DNA of 64,000 bases from Campylobacter concisus (GTDB lineage Bacteria > Campylobacterota > Campylobacteria > Campylobacterales > Campylobacteraceae). A program made the translations under genes and the position numbers. Location: NCBI RefSeq assembly GCF_015230015.1, contig NZ_JAAKZC010000010.1, positions 1 to 64,000 on the forward strand, given 5' to 3'. Below the pieces are notes generated by a model. It was not told the origin of the DNA. It saw only the letters and a program-made list of their open reading frames with translations, and did no database searches. Below are positions 29,867 to 38,554 of the stretch, piece after piece. Numbering within the stretch: the stretch's first letter is position 1; the number at the start of each line of letters is the position of its first letter.

Positions 29867-32434
29867 TTATTTAGAAAATTTTGGCTCAGAAAATGCTGTA
29901 AGTTTTGGTGCTTCATCGCCTTGATATTTTCTGATATTTACAAGAGCCGTGTGGCTGATGTTGCCGTTTGCTAGCTTACTCGTTGGGATATCTATGGTTA
30001 GCACGTTTGCAGAGCCGTTTTTGCAGATGCCGCTATCAAAGCCGTCATACCAAGCGCCCTCAGCTAGTTTTACAACGCCCTCTTTGATGTTTTTAGTGAC
30101 ATGAGCACCTGCCAAAACCTCGCCACGAGCGTTAAATACACACACCAAATCGCCTGTTTTTACGCCAAGCTCTTTTGCGTCATTTTCATTTATCCACACT
30201 GGCTCGCGGTTAGCGATAGCATACTTCTCACGAAGTGAAGTTTGGCTTAGCTGTGAGTGCAAGCGGTCAGTTGGGTGAGAGCTTATCATGTGGTATTTCG
30301 CAGGTTTGTCTTTCATGCCTAGCCACTCGATCGGCTCAAACCAAGTTGGATGCGCCTTGCAGTCATCATAGCCCATTTTCTCGATCGTATCTGAGTAAAT
30401 TTCGATAAGACCGCTAGGCGTTCCAAGAGCGTTTAGCACAGGATCTTCTCTAAATTCGCCAAGTCTTACCCAGTTATCACTATCTTGAGATGAGGCAAAT
30501 GTGACTGGTTTGTTTTCATTCCAAAACTCTTCAAATGGCTTCATATCGCTTGCAAGCTCAGGGACGGCCTTTACTTGAGCGTAGGCTGCGTCGTAGTACT
30601 CTTTGATCCAGTCAAATTCGTCTTTGCCGTTATCTGTGTAGGCGATAGCTAAATTTTTAGCATAAGCCTTACAAAGGTCAGTGAAAATTTGATAGTCATC
30701 TTTTGCCTCGCGGTATTTTTCAACGACTTGTTTCATTGGCACGATGTTCATGTTTGAGTAGTCGCCTGTCATCGTGATGTCGTTTCTCTCATACTCTGTT
30801 GTGACTGGAAAGACGATATCAGCCATTTTTGCTGTCGGTGTCCAGTAAGCTTCGTGAACGACAACCGTTCTAGGCTTTCTCCACGCTTTTAAATTTGTAT
30901 TAGTATCTTGGTGATGCACAAGCGGGTTGCCGCCGACCCAGTAGATAAAGTCGATATCTGGGTAGGTGATCTTTTTGCCGTCGTGATCGATCACTTTGCC
31001 AGGGTGAAGCAACGCATCAGCGATACGAGCTACTGGGAAAGCGTAGTCAGTTGCTTTTTGTAGCCAGCTTTGACCTGTACCTGCTACTGCGGCTGCTTTT
31101 GCGACGAAGCGACCGTGTTTGTCAAATTCGCCCGTATCAGTGCCGATAAACTCGCCTTTTTCGTTAAATTTACCCACACTTGCGCTATTTACACCGCCGA
31201 TGACTGCGCCTTTGCATGTTGGTGCGCCGCCGTTTGAGTAGTGGTAGCTTAAGCCAAAGCCTCCACCAGGAAGTCCAATCTGACCGATCATCGCAGCTAG
31301 CGTTACCATCGCCCAGTGTGGTTGCTCGCCGTGGTGAGCGCGCTGCATGCCCCAACCGCTCATTAGCATCGTGCGGTTACTTACAAATGTATCAGCTAGC
31401 TCTTTTAAAGTATCTTTGTCGATACCACAAATTTTGCTCGCCCACTCTAAATTTTTAGGAGTGTTGTCTGTCTTGCCAAGTAGATATGGGAGGAATTTAT
31501 CAAAGCCATAAGTGTAGTTTTCAATAAATTCTTTATCGTATTTGCCACTTTCATATAGGTAGTGCATCATACCTAGCATCATCGCTGTGTCGGTGTTTGG
31601 CACTGGAGCGATCCACTGAGCTTTGTCGAAGTATTGTGCTGTTTCAGACCTGATAGGATCGATCACGATCACTTTGATATCTTTTTTATTTTTTAGCTCT
31701 TCAAAGTATTTAAAGCCCTGCTCATCAGTCGCTGTCCAAGCTATGCGAAGTGTCGCAAGTGGGTTTGCGCCCCAGATAACTACGACTTTTGAGTTTTCAA
31801 GTACTACCGGCCAGCTAGTTTGCTGCTCATAGACCTCGATGCTACCTACAACGTGAGGCATGATGATCTGGCTAGCACCTGTTGAATAGTCACCAAGTGA
31901 GCCAACAAAACCACCACTAAGGTTCATAAATCTATGAAGTAAAATTCTTGAGTTATGCACATTGCCGCTTGATTTCCAGCCGTAGCTACCTGCAAAAACG
32001 CTTTGTAAGCCTTTTTGAGCTCTTGTTTTTTTAAGCTCTTTAGCAACTAGCTTGATCGCCTCTTCGTAAGGCACCTCGACCCACTCATCGATGCCGCGAA
32101 GCTCTGGTTTTGGGCTGTCTGGGTTTTCAAGGTAGCTTTTTCTTACCATTGTGTGTTTGATACGACTTTTGTAGATCATATCTGGTGTGTAGTGTTGAAG
32201 TGGGTTGTAAATTTCACTTGTCTTTTGGATAGGCTCTGACTTTACAGCGATGCCGTTTTTAGTTGTAACTTTTAGCATGCCCCAGTGAGCAGCTGTAAGA
32301 GTTTCACCATTTTTTACAATGCCCTTTTTAACCTCATCAGCAAACAAATTTGAAGCTGTTACACTTGAAAGCAAAGGTGTCGCTACAATCGCTGTAGCAC
32401 CTTTTTTTAGAAAATCTCGTCTGTTCTCGTTCAT
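29867..32434 (-). CDS. bisA: Periplasmic N-/S-oxide reductase (BisA/TorA family molybdoenzyme)
   Basis: 855 residues. Tat signal RRDFLKKGATAIVATPLLS, no N-terminal Fe-S cysteines, then DMSO-reductase-family domains: YSTGAS with the Mo-ligand Ser (about 183), WGANPLATLRIAW, GGFGLSYHYSNGG, GGNPLVHHQDTN and a C-terminal molybdopterin-binding barrel. Lack of the Fe-S site and the serine ligand place it with TMAO/biotin-sulfoxide reductases. In Campylobacter this enzyme supports anaerobic respiration with TMAO, DMSO and related oxides and reduces methionine sulfoxide. The upstream gene (9-bp gap) encodes its cytochrome c partner, as in Cj0264c/Cj0265c. Confidence 0.88.
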   Translation of the reverse strand: MNENRRDFLKKGATAIVATPLLSSVTASNLFADEVKKGIVKNGETLTAAHWGMLKVTTKNGIAVKSEPIQKTSEIYNPLQHYTPDMIYKSRIKHTMVRKSYLENPDSPKPELRGIDEWVEVPYEEAIKLVAKELKKTRAQKGLQSVFAGSYGWKSSGNVHNSRILLHRFMNLSGGFVGSLGDYSTGASQIIMPHVVGSIEVYEQQTSWPVVLENSKVVVIWGANPLATLRIAWTATDEQGFKYFEELKNKKDIKVIVIDPIRSETAQYFDKAQWIAPVPNTDTAMMLGMMHYLYESGKYDKEFIENYTYGFDKFLPYLLGKTDNTPKNLEWASKICGIDKDTLKELADTFVSNRTMLMSGWGMQRAHHGEQPHWAMVTLAAMIGQIGLPGGGFGLSYHYSNGGAPTCKGAVIGGVNSASVGKFNEKGEFIGTDTGEFDKHGRFVAKAAAVAGTGQSWLQKATDYAFPVARIADALLHPGKVIDHDGKKITYPDIDFIYWVGGNPLVHHQDTNTNLKAWRKPRTVVVHEAYWTPTAKMADIVFPVTTEYERNDITMTGDYSNMNIVPMKQVVEKYREAKDDYQIFTDLCKAYAKNLAIAYTDNGKDEFDWIKEYYDAAYAQVKAVPELASDMKPFEEFWNENKPVTFASSQDSDNWVRLGEFREDPVLNALGTPSGLIEIYSDTIEKMGYDDCKAHPTWFEPIEWLGMKDKPAKYHMISSHPTDRLHSQLSQTSLREKYAIANREPVWINENDAKELGVKTGDLVCVFNARGEVLAGAHVTKNIKEGVVKLAEGAWYDGFDSGICKNGSANVLTIDIPTSKLANGNISHTALVNIRKYQGDEAPKLTAFSEPKFSK

Positions 32435-32443
32435 TGTTTCTCC

Positions 32444-33019
32444 TTATTTGCCTAAATTTACATCAGATGAGTGTTTTTGTAGGTACTCGATAACTAGCCA
32501 CTCGTCTTTTTTCTCTATTGCGGTTCTTCCGATCATTGATTTTAGAAGTGACGGCCATTGATTTGCGTTAAAGTGCGTAGTTTGAGGTAACGCATGGCAA
32601 ACGCCACAGCTCTCTTTATACATCTTATCAGCTTTTGCAAACATCGCATTTACATCGGTGCTAAAGCCATCTTTTTGAACAAAAACTGTTGTTTCTACCT
32701 CGTTCCATTTGCCGTTTTTGCCCTCTTTGATCACTTTGATATCAAAAGGTGCAGTTTTTGCAAATGCTACTGAGATGATCCTCGCGCCATCAGCAAAATA
32801 AACTACGTTGCTAACGGCTGGGTTTTGATAGCCTTTTACTTTGATCTGCGCTCTGTCGCCGCTTGTTTGTAAAATTTCAACTGCGTTGGTTGGTAGCAGT
32901 CTGCCTATACTTTTGTTTGAGCTAGCATCACTATAAACGTCTTTTACGACATCTGTATAGTTCATACCTGCACCAAATGCCGCACAAGCCACGATGGCTG
33001 AAAGAATGATTTTTTTCAT
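32444..33019 (-). CDS. Monohaem c-type cytochrome, electron donor to BisA
   Basis: 191 residues with a Sec signal (MKKIILSAIVACAAFGAG). One haem-binding CGVCH (about residue 141-145) near the C-terminus, with Met residues further on (SLLKSMIGRT) as a possible axial ligand. The N-terminal half is a beta-rich domain of unknown type. Genes of this design precede the TMAO/DMSO reductase in Campylobacter and deliver electrons from the menaquinol pool. TAGAAT at about 33053 is the likely -10 of this two-gene operon. Confidence 0.85.
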   Translation of the reverse strand: MKKIILSAIVACAAFGAGMNYTDVVKDVYSDASSNKSIGRLLPTNAVEILQTSGDRAQIKVKGYQNPAVSNVVYFADGARIISVAFAKTAPFDIKVIKEGKNGKWNEVETTVFVQKDGFSTDVNAMFAKADKMYKESCGVCHALPQTTHFNANQWPSLLKSMIGRTAIEKKDEWLVIEYLQKHSSDVNLGK

Positions 33020-33117
33020 ATTTCTCCCTTTAAAATGAAATCGATCAAATTCTAGGGGCTTTTTGATTAATTACAAATTAAAATTAAAAATATACTTTAA
33101 GAATAACGCAGAAAATT

Positions 33118-33540
33118 TTATTTAAAAATGAGTAAAAACACGCCAGATACGATAAGGCAAACAGCTAAAATTTCTTTTAAATTTAGCCTCTCGCCAAGAA
33201 ATATGACAGCCAAAATGATAGCCAGCACAACGCTAAATTTATCAACCAGCGCTACCTGATAGACTTTGCCTGCTTGCATAGCTTTAAAATACATAAGCCA
33301 TGAAAGCCCAGTCGCCATGCCACTTAGTATGAGAAAGAGCCAGTTTTTGGGACTTAGCGAGCTTAGCGGTTGCCATTTTTTAGCCACACTTAAAAGCAAA
33401 ACAAGCATCAAAATGACGACGATCGTTCTTATAAATGTCGCAAAATCGCTGTCGATGTCCTTTACGCCTAGCTTTGCAAAGATCGCTGTAAGTGCAGCAA
33501 AAACAGCCGAAAGAGCTGCGTAGATAAACCACTCTGGCAT
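33118..33540 (-). CDS. EamA/DMT-superfamily small membrane protein
   Basis: 140 residues, five membrane helices, a single EamA repeat: AALSAVFAALTAIFAKLGVKDID start, GMATGLSWLMYFKAMQAGKVYQVALVDKFSVVLAIILAVIFLGERLNLKE (conserved A..Y..AL..G.......P/D......LGER). Half-size EamA proteins form dimers and transport small metabolites; the substrate is unknown. It is followed by the Dyp peroxidase 50 bases upstream in the same direction. Confidence 0.85.
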   Translation of the reverse strand: MPEWFIYAALSAVFAALTAIFAKLGVKDIDSDFATFIRTIVVILMLVLLLSVAKKWQPLSSLSPKNWLFLILSGMATGLSWLMYFKAMQAGKVYQVALVDKFSVVLAIILAVIFLGERLNLKEILAVCLIVSGVFLLIFK

Positions 33541-33591
33541 CTTTATCCTTATAAATTTAAAGGGGCAAATTTGCTTCGCCCCAAGCTAAAT

Positions 33592-34515
33592 TTATCCCTC
33601 GTAATCGCCAAGCATATCAAGTGTAGGAGCAAAATATAAAGCCCCAGTTACTGGCGTACTAAAGTCAAGCAGCCTATCTGAGTTGCCTTTTGGCTCACCG
33701 ATAAACATCTTTTTAAGCATAAGCTCAACCGTTGAAAATGTGCTTGCATAAGCGATGAAGTAAGTGCCTGTTTTGCTACCTTCAGTAAATGGCATATTAC
33801 CACGCACGACCTTTTTATCGTCGCCGACATTTGCAGCAGCTGAGTGTGAATTTGTAGGTTTTACGCTCTCATCCATCTCGATGTCATACTCTTTTGAGCG
33901 GCCTATAACCTTTTCTTGCTCGCTTACGCTTGTAGCGTTCCACTCTTTCATTTTGTGGAAGTATTTTTGAACAAAAACGTAGCTGCCGCCTTTAAATTTA
34001 GCATCCTCTTTGCCGACTTTTGCAAAAAGATCTCTATCTTCGCCATCAGGGTTTTCAGTGCCATCTACAAAGCCGATGATCGCCCTGCCGTCGTGGTACT
34101 TAAAGCCTTGAGTCTCATCTGTAAGCTCTGCAAATTTAAACAAAACTTCTTTGATATTTTGCGCCATGTCAAAGCAATCAGCCGCGTTTAGCGCACGGAT
34201 GTGGATGTGGATATCGCCCTTTGTGCTAACGGCTTCATGTTTATCACCTTTGATCGCTTTAAAATTTACAAGCTCTTTTGGCAATTCTTTTGAAATTTCA
34301 AGCTTTTTCCAAGCATCATGACCCACGCCAAGGACGCAATTTACATTTTCATTTGCGCCAAATCTAACTTTGGCAGTTTTATTTAAATTTACAACCAAAG
34401 CACAAAGCTTAGCAAAGCCCTCTTTACATGCCTTTTTGTCGCCTTTTAAGACCCATGTTTGAAAGACTGTGTTGTTACCAGGTGTTTGTGTGACCTCTTG
34501 TGAATTTATACTCAT
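33592..34515 (-). CDS. Dyp-type haem peroxidase
   Basis: 307 residues. The signature GFVDGTENPDG (about 151-161) holds the catalytic Asp, NSHSAAAN (about 227-234) holds the proximal haem His, and KVVRGNMPF has the distal Arg. No Tat or Sec signal, so cytoplasmic. Dyp peroxidases use H2O2 to oxidise dyes, phenolics or porphyrins. It is short for the family, as in class B (YfeX-like). An AAAGGAG site precedes the ATG. Confidence 0.9.
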   Translation of the reverse strand: MSINSQEVTQTPGNNTVFQTWVLKGDKKACKEGFAKLCALVVNLNKTAKVRFGANENVNCVLGVGHDAWKKLEISKELPKELVNFKAIKGDKHEAVSTKGDIHIHIRALNAADCFDMAQNIKEVLFKFAELTDETQGFKYHDGRAIIGFVDGTENPDGEDRDLFAKVGKEDAKFKGGSYVFVQKYFHKMKEWNATSVSEQEKVIGRSKEYDIEMDESVKPTNSHSAAANVGDDKKVVRGNMPFTEGSKTGTYFIAYASTFSTVELMLKKMFIGEPKGNSDRLLDFSTPVTGALYFAPTLDMLGDYEG

Positions 34516-34538
34516 TTTTTCTCCTTTAAATTTAATTT

Positions 34539-35234
34539 TTATGCGATATTTTCTAAATTTAGTTGCTCGTTTATCTGCTCATCGCTATCATCAAAGACAA
34601 ACTCGACCTTATTTGCACCAAAGCTCTTAGCTATCGCCTCAAGCGTATCGCGAGCTGATTTGTGGATTTTGCTTTGAAGCTGCGAGATAAGGCGAACGCT
34701 CATCTTTTTCACTTCATTTCTTGCCTCTTCGATTAGTCTATTTTTATCTTCTTCTGTAAAAGTGCTTCCAAAAAAGCCATTTAGCGAGTCAGGCAGCAAA
34801 AATGGTATAAATTTGCCGTTTTTCTCATCGTAAAATTTCATATCGGCGATTGAAAATTTATACTTACATGGGGGCATTTTTATCTTATAGCTAGAGTTTG
34901 CGATCTGCATGATCTCGAGCTTTGGGCTGGTTAGATCGTAGATAAAATTTATCTCAAACTCAAATATCATCGAAAGCTTCTTCTCGCTTACCAGCCACCT
35001 TAGATACTCTTTGCCAAAATTTCCAAACGCATGGTCGGTTTTTGTGACGATCTCCTTGCTATATACTTGAAAAACTGAAAGTTCGCCTATGCTTTTAAGC
35101 TGCGAAATTTCAGTGCTTACTGAGACATTTTCGCTATCATCTTTTGCCTTTTTTAGCGCCTTGTTTGACCTATAAAATGCAAATGCCAAAATAGCTAGCA
35201 AGATAGCTAATATCAAATTTGCGTATTCGCTCAT
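34539..35234 (-). CDS. DUF4230-family membrane-anchored protein
   Basis: 231 residues with one N-terminal membrane helix (about 5-20), a Lys/Asp linker and a DUF4230-like domain: LKSIGELSVFQVYSKEIVTKTDH, FEFEINFIYDLTSPKLEI, YKIKMPPCKYKFSIADMKFYDE. A Glu/Arg/Lys helix and an acidic end (DDSDEQINEQLN) follow. The family is of unknown function, usually facing the periplasm or cytosol from a single anchor. It shares direction and close spacing (23 bases) with the Dyp peroxidase gene. Confidence 0.72.
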   Translation of the reverse strand: MSEYANLILAILLAILAFAFYRSNKALKKAKDDSENVSVSTEISQLKSIGELSVFQVYSKEIVTKTDHAFGNFGKEYLRWLVSEKKLSMIFEFEINFIYDLTSPKLEIMQIANSSYKIKMPPCKYKFSIADMKFYDEKNGKFIPFLLPDSLNGFFGSTFTEEDKNRLIEEARNEVKKMSVRLISQLQSKIHKSARDTLEAIAKSFGANKVEFVFDDSDEQINEQLNLENIA

Positions 35235-35290
35235 ATTTTCTCCTTTAAAGCCCGCATTTTATCCTAAATTTGTAAAGCAAAAGAAATTTA

Positions 35291-36124
35291 TCACTCTGGC
35301 AAGGTGATAGGGCTCTTATAAGGCATATGAGCTCCCACTATCTTTGTAGTCTCGTCCTCCAAGCCATCAAGCACCTTTTCTCTTGTTTTGGCAGCTTGCA
35401 CTGGATCTACATCATAAGTGATAGATATGCTTGGCTCGACCTCTTGCACTGCTAGGACGTGAAGAAGATCAGCTATAAAGATGATCTTGTCGTTATCTGC
35501 CTCAAAACTTATCATGTTGTGCCCTGGAGTGTGGCCGTAAGCTGGGATAGCTCTGATCTTTAGCGCCCCGTCAAATAGTGGCTTTTTATGGTCAAAAAAG
35601 CTCTTATCATCCTTATAAAGCGATAAAATTTCTTTTGTCTTTTCGTCTTTGCCCTTCATCCAGTAGTCCCACTCCTTTTCATCTATAAAAAGTTTGGCGT
35701 TTTTAAATGTCTTTTTGCCGCCATCTATGAGCCCACCTATGTGATCAGGATGAGCGTGCGTGATGATGACGTAGGTTAGATCCTCTGGCTTTATATTGCC
35801 AAAAGTTTGTAGATCATACTTTAAATTTTCCAAGCTATCTTCATAGCCGCTATCTATGAGCGCTGTGTAGTCATCACACTTTGCAAACATTACGTTGTGT
35901 TTGTTTGGTAAATTTTTAGTATTTACCACAAGCTCTTTTTGCGCCTCATCTTTGGCTATTAGCTTATCTACTGGCGCATCAGTCGTCTTTAGTGAAAATA
36001 CATAAAGCTTGCATCCGCCCATAGCTCCTATCCATACTTGATCATTTTGTTTGCCAACCACCTCATCATCGGCACAAAAAGCTAAAGTACAAAACAACGC
36101 AAGGCTTAATAAACTCTTTTTCAT
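35291..36124 (-). CDS. Exported MBL-fold metallo-hydrolase
   Basis: 277 residues with a Sec signal (MKKSLLSLALFCTLAFCA). The metallo-beta-lactamase motif THAHPDHIGG (about 119-128) binds two metals; GHTPGHNMISF (His), DLLHV (Asp) and GAHMPY (His) supply the remaining ligands. Periplasmic MBL hydrolases of this subgroup act on lactones, quinolones or sulfur compounds; the substrate cannot be predicted. It is a monocistronic gene with an intergenic gap on either side. Confidence 0.85.
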   Translation of the reverse strand: MKKSLLSLALFCTLAFCADDEVVGKQNDQVWIGAMGGCKLYVFSLKTTDAPVDKLIAKDEAQKELVVNTKNLPNKHNVMFAKCDDYTALIDSGYEDSLENLKYDLQTFGNIKPEDLTYVIITHAHPDHIGGLIDGGKKTFKNAKLFIDEKEWDYWMKGKDEKTKEILSLYKDDKSFFDHKKPLFDGALKIRAIPAYGHTPGHNMISFEADNDKIIFIADLLHVLAVQEVEPSISITYDVDPVQAAKTREKVLDGLEDETTKIVGAHMPYKSPITLPE

Positions 36125-36216
36125 ATCTCATCCTTGAATAAATTTGTGAAATTTTAGTCCTGTAAATTTAATGAAAGTTAATGCTCGCTGCTTTAAATGG
36201 TAGCGAGCTTATGAAT

Positions 36217-37434
36217 TTAGAAGAGTTGAGTGAAAGAAAAGCCGTTTTTATTAAGTGTATCTTTGATCTTTTCTTGATGCTCAAGACCCTTTGTCTCAAG
36301 CGTGATAGTGATGCTTGCATCGCCGTAGTCAAGCTTAGTAGAGAAGCGGTCGTAGTCGATCTTGACGATGTTTGCATTTGCTGATTTTAAGCTATCAGTT
36401 AGGCTCATGAGCGCTCCTGGCTTATCTACAAGTGTGATTTGCAAGGTCATCTTGCGGTGAGACTTGATAAGACCCTTTTCGATGATGATAGAAAGTACCT
36501 GAACATCGATATTTCCACCACTTAGAACCACGCCTATCTTTGCACCTTTTTTAAATTTGATCTTATCATGCATAAGTGCTGCCACGCCAGCTGCGCCAGC
36601 TCCCTCAACTACGATCTTTTGCGTCTCTAGTAAAAACAAAATCGCAGTTGCGATCTCCTCATCATCGACCTGCACAAACTCATCCACACACTCAACGATA
36701 TTTTTAAGCGTTATCTCGCTCGCATCACGCACAGCGATGCCATCAGCTATGGTGCGAACTGACTTTGAGTTTATGCTCTTTTTAGCGCCGTAGCTGTTAA
36801 ACATCGCTGGAGCGCCCTTTGCACCGACGCAAACGACCTTTGTTTTTGGATTGACTTGCTTTATACAGCTTGCTACACCGCTAGCTAAGCCACCGCCGCC
36901 AACTGGCACTACAACCATATCAAGGTCGCTTATCTCATCAAGCATCTCAAGACCCACAGTACCCTGCCCTGCCATGACGTACTCATCGTTAAATGGATGA
37001 ACAAAGGTCATATCTTTTTCTTTGGCGTAATTTACTGCAAATTCATACGCCTCATCAAAGTTATCACCTTTTAAGATCACTTCAGCGCCAAGATCCTTTG
37101 TGCCAGCCACCTTTAGAAGCGGGGTTGATTCTGGCATGACGATGCAAGCATGCACGCCAAATTCTTTTGCGCTTATCGCCACACCTTGAGCGTGATTGCC
37201 AGCGCTTGCAGCCACGACGCCACGTTTTCGCTCCTCTTCGCTTAGGCTAGCTATTTTGTTATATGCGCCTCTTATCTTATATGCGCCGGTTCGCTGTAAA
37301 TTTTCCTCTTTCAAATAGACATTTGCGCCCAAAATTTTACTAAGTTTTGCACTTAGCGCAAACGGAGTTTTATTTACAAAGTGACCGATCGTTATCTTTG
37401 CTTGGATTATTTTGTTTAATGAAACCATTTTCAA
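36217..37434 (-). CDS. ilvA: Threonine ammonia-lyase with C-terminal ACT domain
   Basis: 405 residues, PLP fold type II: ENLQRTGAYKIRGAYNKI holds the PLP lysine, ASAGNHAQGVA the phosphate loop and PVGGGGLASGVA the glycine loop. A C-terminal ACT domain (about 325-405, LQITLVDKPGALMSLTDSL) gives the roughly 400-residue form. It converts threonine to 2-oxobutyrate plus ammonia, for isoleucine synthesis or threonine breakdown. The gene starts 9 bases after the trmA stop. Confidence 0.9.
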   Translation of the reverse strand: MKMVSLNKIIQAKITIGHFVNKTPFALSAKLSKILGANVYLKEENLQRTGAYKIRGAYNKIASLSEEERKRGVVAASAGNHAQGVAISAKEFGVHACIVMPESTPLLKVAGTKDLGAEVILKGDNFDEAYEFAVNYAKEKDMTFVHPFNDEYVMAGQGTVGLEMLDEISDLDMVVVPVGGGGLASGVASCIKQVNPKTKVVCVGAKGAPAMFNSYGAKKSINSKSVRTIADGIAVRDASEITLKNIVECVDEFVQVDDEEIATAILFLLETQKIVVEGAGAAGVAALMHDKIKFKKGAKIGVVLSGGNIDVQVLSIIIEKGLIKSHRKMTLQITLVDKPGALMSLTDSLKSANANIVKIDYDRFSTKLDYGDASITITLETKGLEHQEKIKDTLNKNGFSFTQLF

Positions 37435-37442
37435 CTTTCCTT

Positions 37443-38552
37443 TTAAAATTTATCTTTTGCCTCTAGTAGCACGCCACACTCAATGTGATGAGTGTTGGCA
37501 AACTGATCAAAGAGCGCAAATTTTATCACTTTATGGCTTTTAGTAAGCTCATTTAAATTTTCTTTTAAAGTCTCTGGGTTGCACGAGATGTAGATGATGT
37601 TTTTGAAATTTCTAATGAAATTTATGACACTTTCACTAAGTCCAGCACGTGGCGGATCGACAAGGACGTGCGAGAAGTTAAAGTCGCTCAAATTTATATC
37701 TTTTAGCCTATTAAACTCCCTAACGCAAGCAAATGCGCTCATCAGCTCATCAGCGTCCATACGCAAAAATTTGATATTTTCTACCCCATTTAGCTCACAG
37801 TTTTTAAGGGCATTTGCGATCGAGCTTTTTGAAATTTCAGTGGAAAGGACATTTTTAAATTCAAACGAAAGTGGGATAGTAAAATTTCCATGTCCGCAGT
37901 AAAGCTCCAGCAGGTCAGCGCCACCTTGCACGCACTCTTTTGCCCAAGCTATCATCTTCTCATTTACCGCTTTATTTGGCTGGATAAAGGCATTTTCACT
38001 TAGGCTAAATTTATAAATTTGCCCATCAACATTTAGCTCATCAACTAAATTTAGCTCGCCACTTAGCAGCTTTTGACCGCGAGATCTAGCTAAGATCATC
38101 ACGTCAAGCTTGCTAGCTATAATTTTCATCTCCGCTTCAAACTCACCATCAAGCTTTTTATGATAAAGAAGCGTGACTAAAGTGCCACTTTTACAGGCGA
38201 TAAACTCCACTCCAAAGAGCTTTGTGCGTAAAATTTCATCATTTTGTAAGCTCTCAAGTAGCCTTGGCATGAGATGTGAAATTTGCTCGCAAACCTTTGG
38301 ACACTCATCTATAAAGACCCTTTTGCCTTTCTCGCTTGCGTGCATCGTATAGCTAAGCTTGCTGCCCTCGTGCCAGATGCCAAACTCAGCCCTCGTGCGG
38401 TAGTGCTTTGGGCTTGAGCTAAAAACATCAAATTTGCCATCATAAAATGGGGAAAAATTTTGCTTGATAAGATCAGTTTTAAATGAAATTTGCTCACTAT
38501 AAGGGGTAAAAAGAGTGCATGATCCGCACTCTTTTAGGTATTTGCAGTCCAA
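37443..38552 (-). CDS. trmA: tRNA (uracil-5-)-methyltransferase TrmA
   Basis: 369 residues: a CKYLKECGSC..F start, FIQPNKAVNEKM, LELYCGHGNFTIPLS (SAM site, about 221-235), VLVDPPRAGLSESV (Asp-Pro-Pro) and IIYISCNPETLKENL with the catalytic Cys. GVLL at the end. It makes m5U54 in the tRNA T-loop. It overlaps nothing but lies 2 bases from nhaC's stop and 8 from the threonine lyase, so a compact operon is likely. Confidence 0.9.
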   Translation of the reverse strand: MDCKYLKECGSCTLFTPYSEQISFKTDLIKQNFSPFYDGKFDVFSSSPKHYRTRAEFGIWHEGSKLSYTMHASEKGKRVFIDECPKVCEQISHLMPRLLESLQNDEILRTKLFGVEFIACKSGTLVTLLYHKKLDGEFEAEMKIIASKLDVMILARSRGQKLLSGELNLVDELNVDGQIYKFSLSENAFIQPNKAVNEKMIAWAKECVQGGADLLELYCGHGNFTIPLSFEFKNVLSTEISKSSIANALKNCELNGVENIKFLRMDADELMSAFACVREFNRLKDINLSDFNFSHVLVDPPRAGLSESVINFIRNFKNIIYISCNPETLKENLNELTKSHKVIKFALFDQFANTHHIECGVLLEAKDKF

Positions 38553-38554
38553 AT

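Noticed and set aside
31216-31458. Rightward ORF within bisA
   Set aside because: Opposite-strand shadow of a long conserved enzyme gene.
36181-36384. Rightward ORF at the end of the threonine lyase gene
   Set aside because: Overlaps the ACT domain on the opposite strand; no supporting ribosome site.
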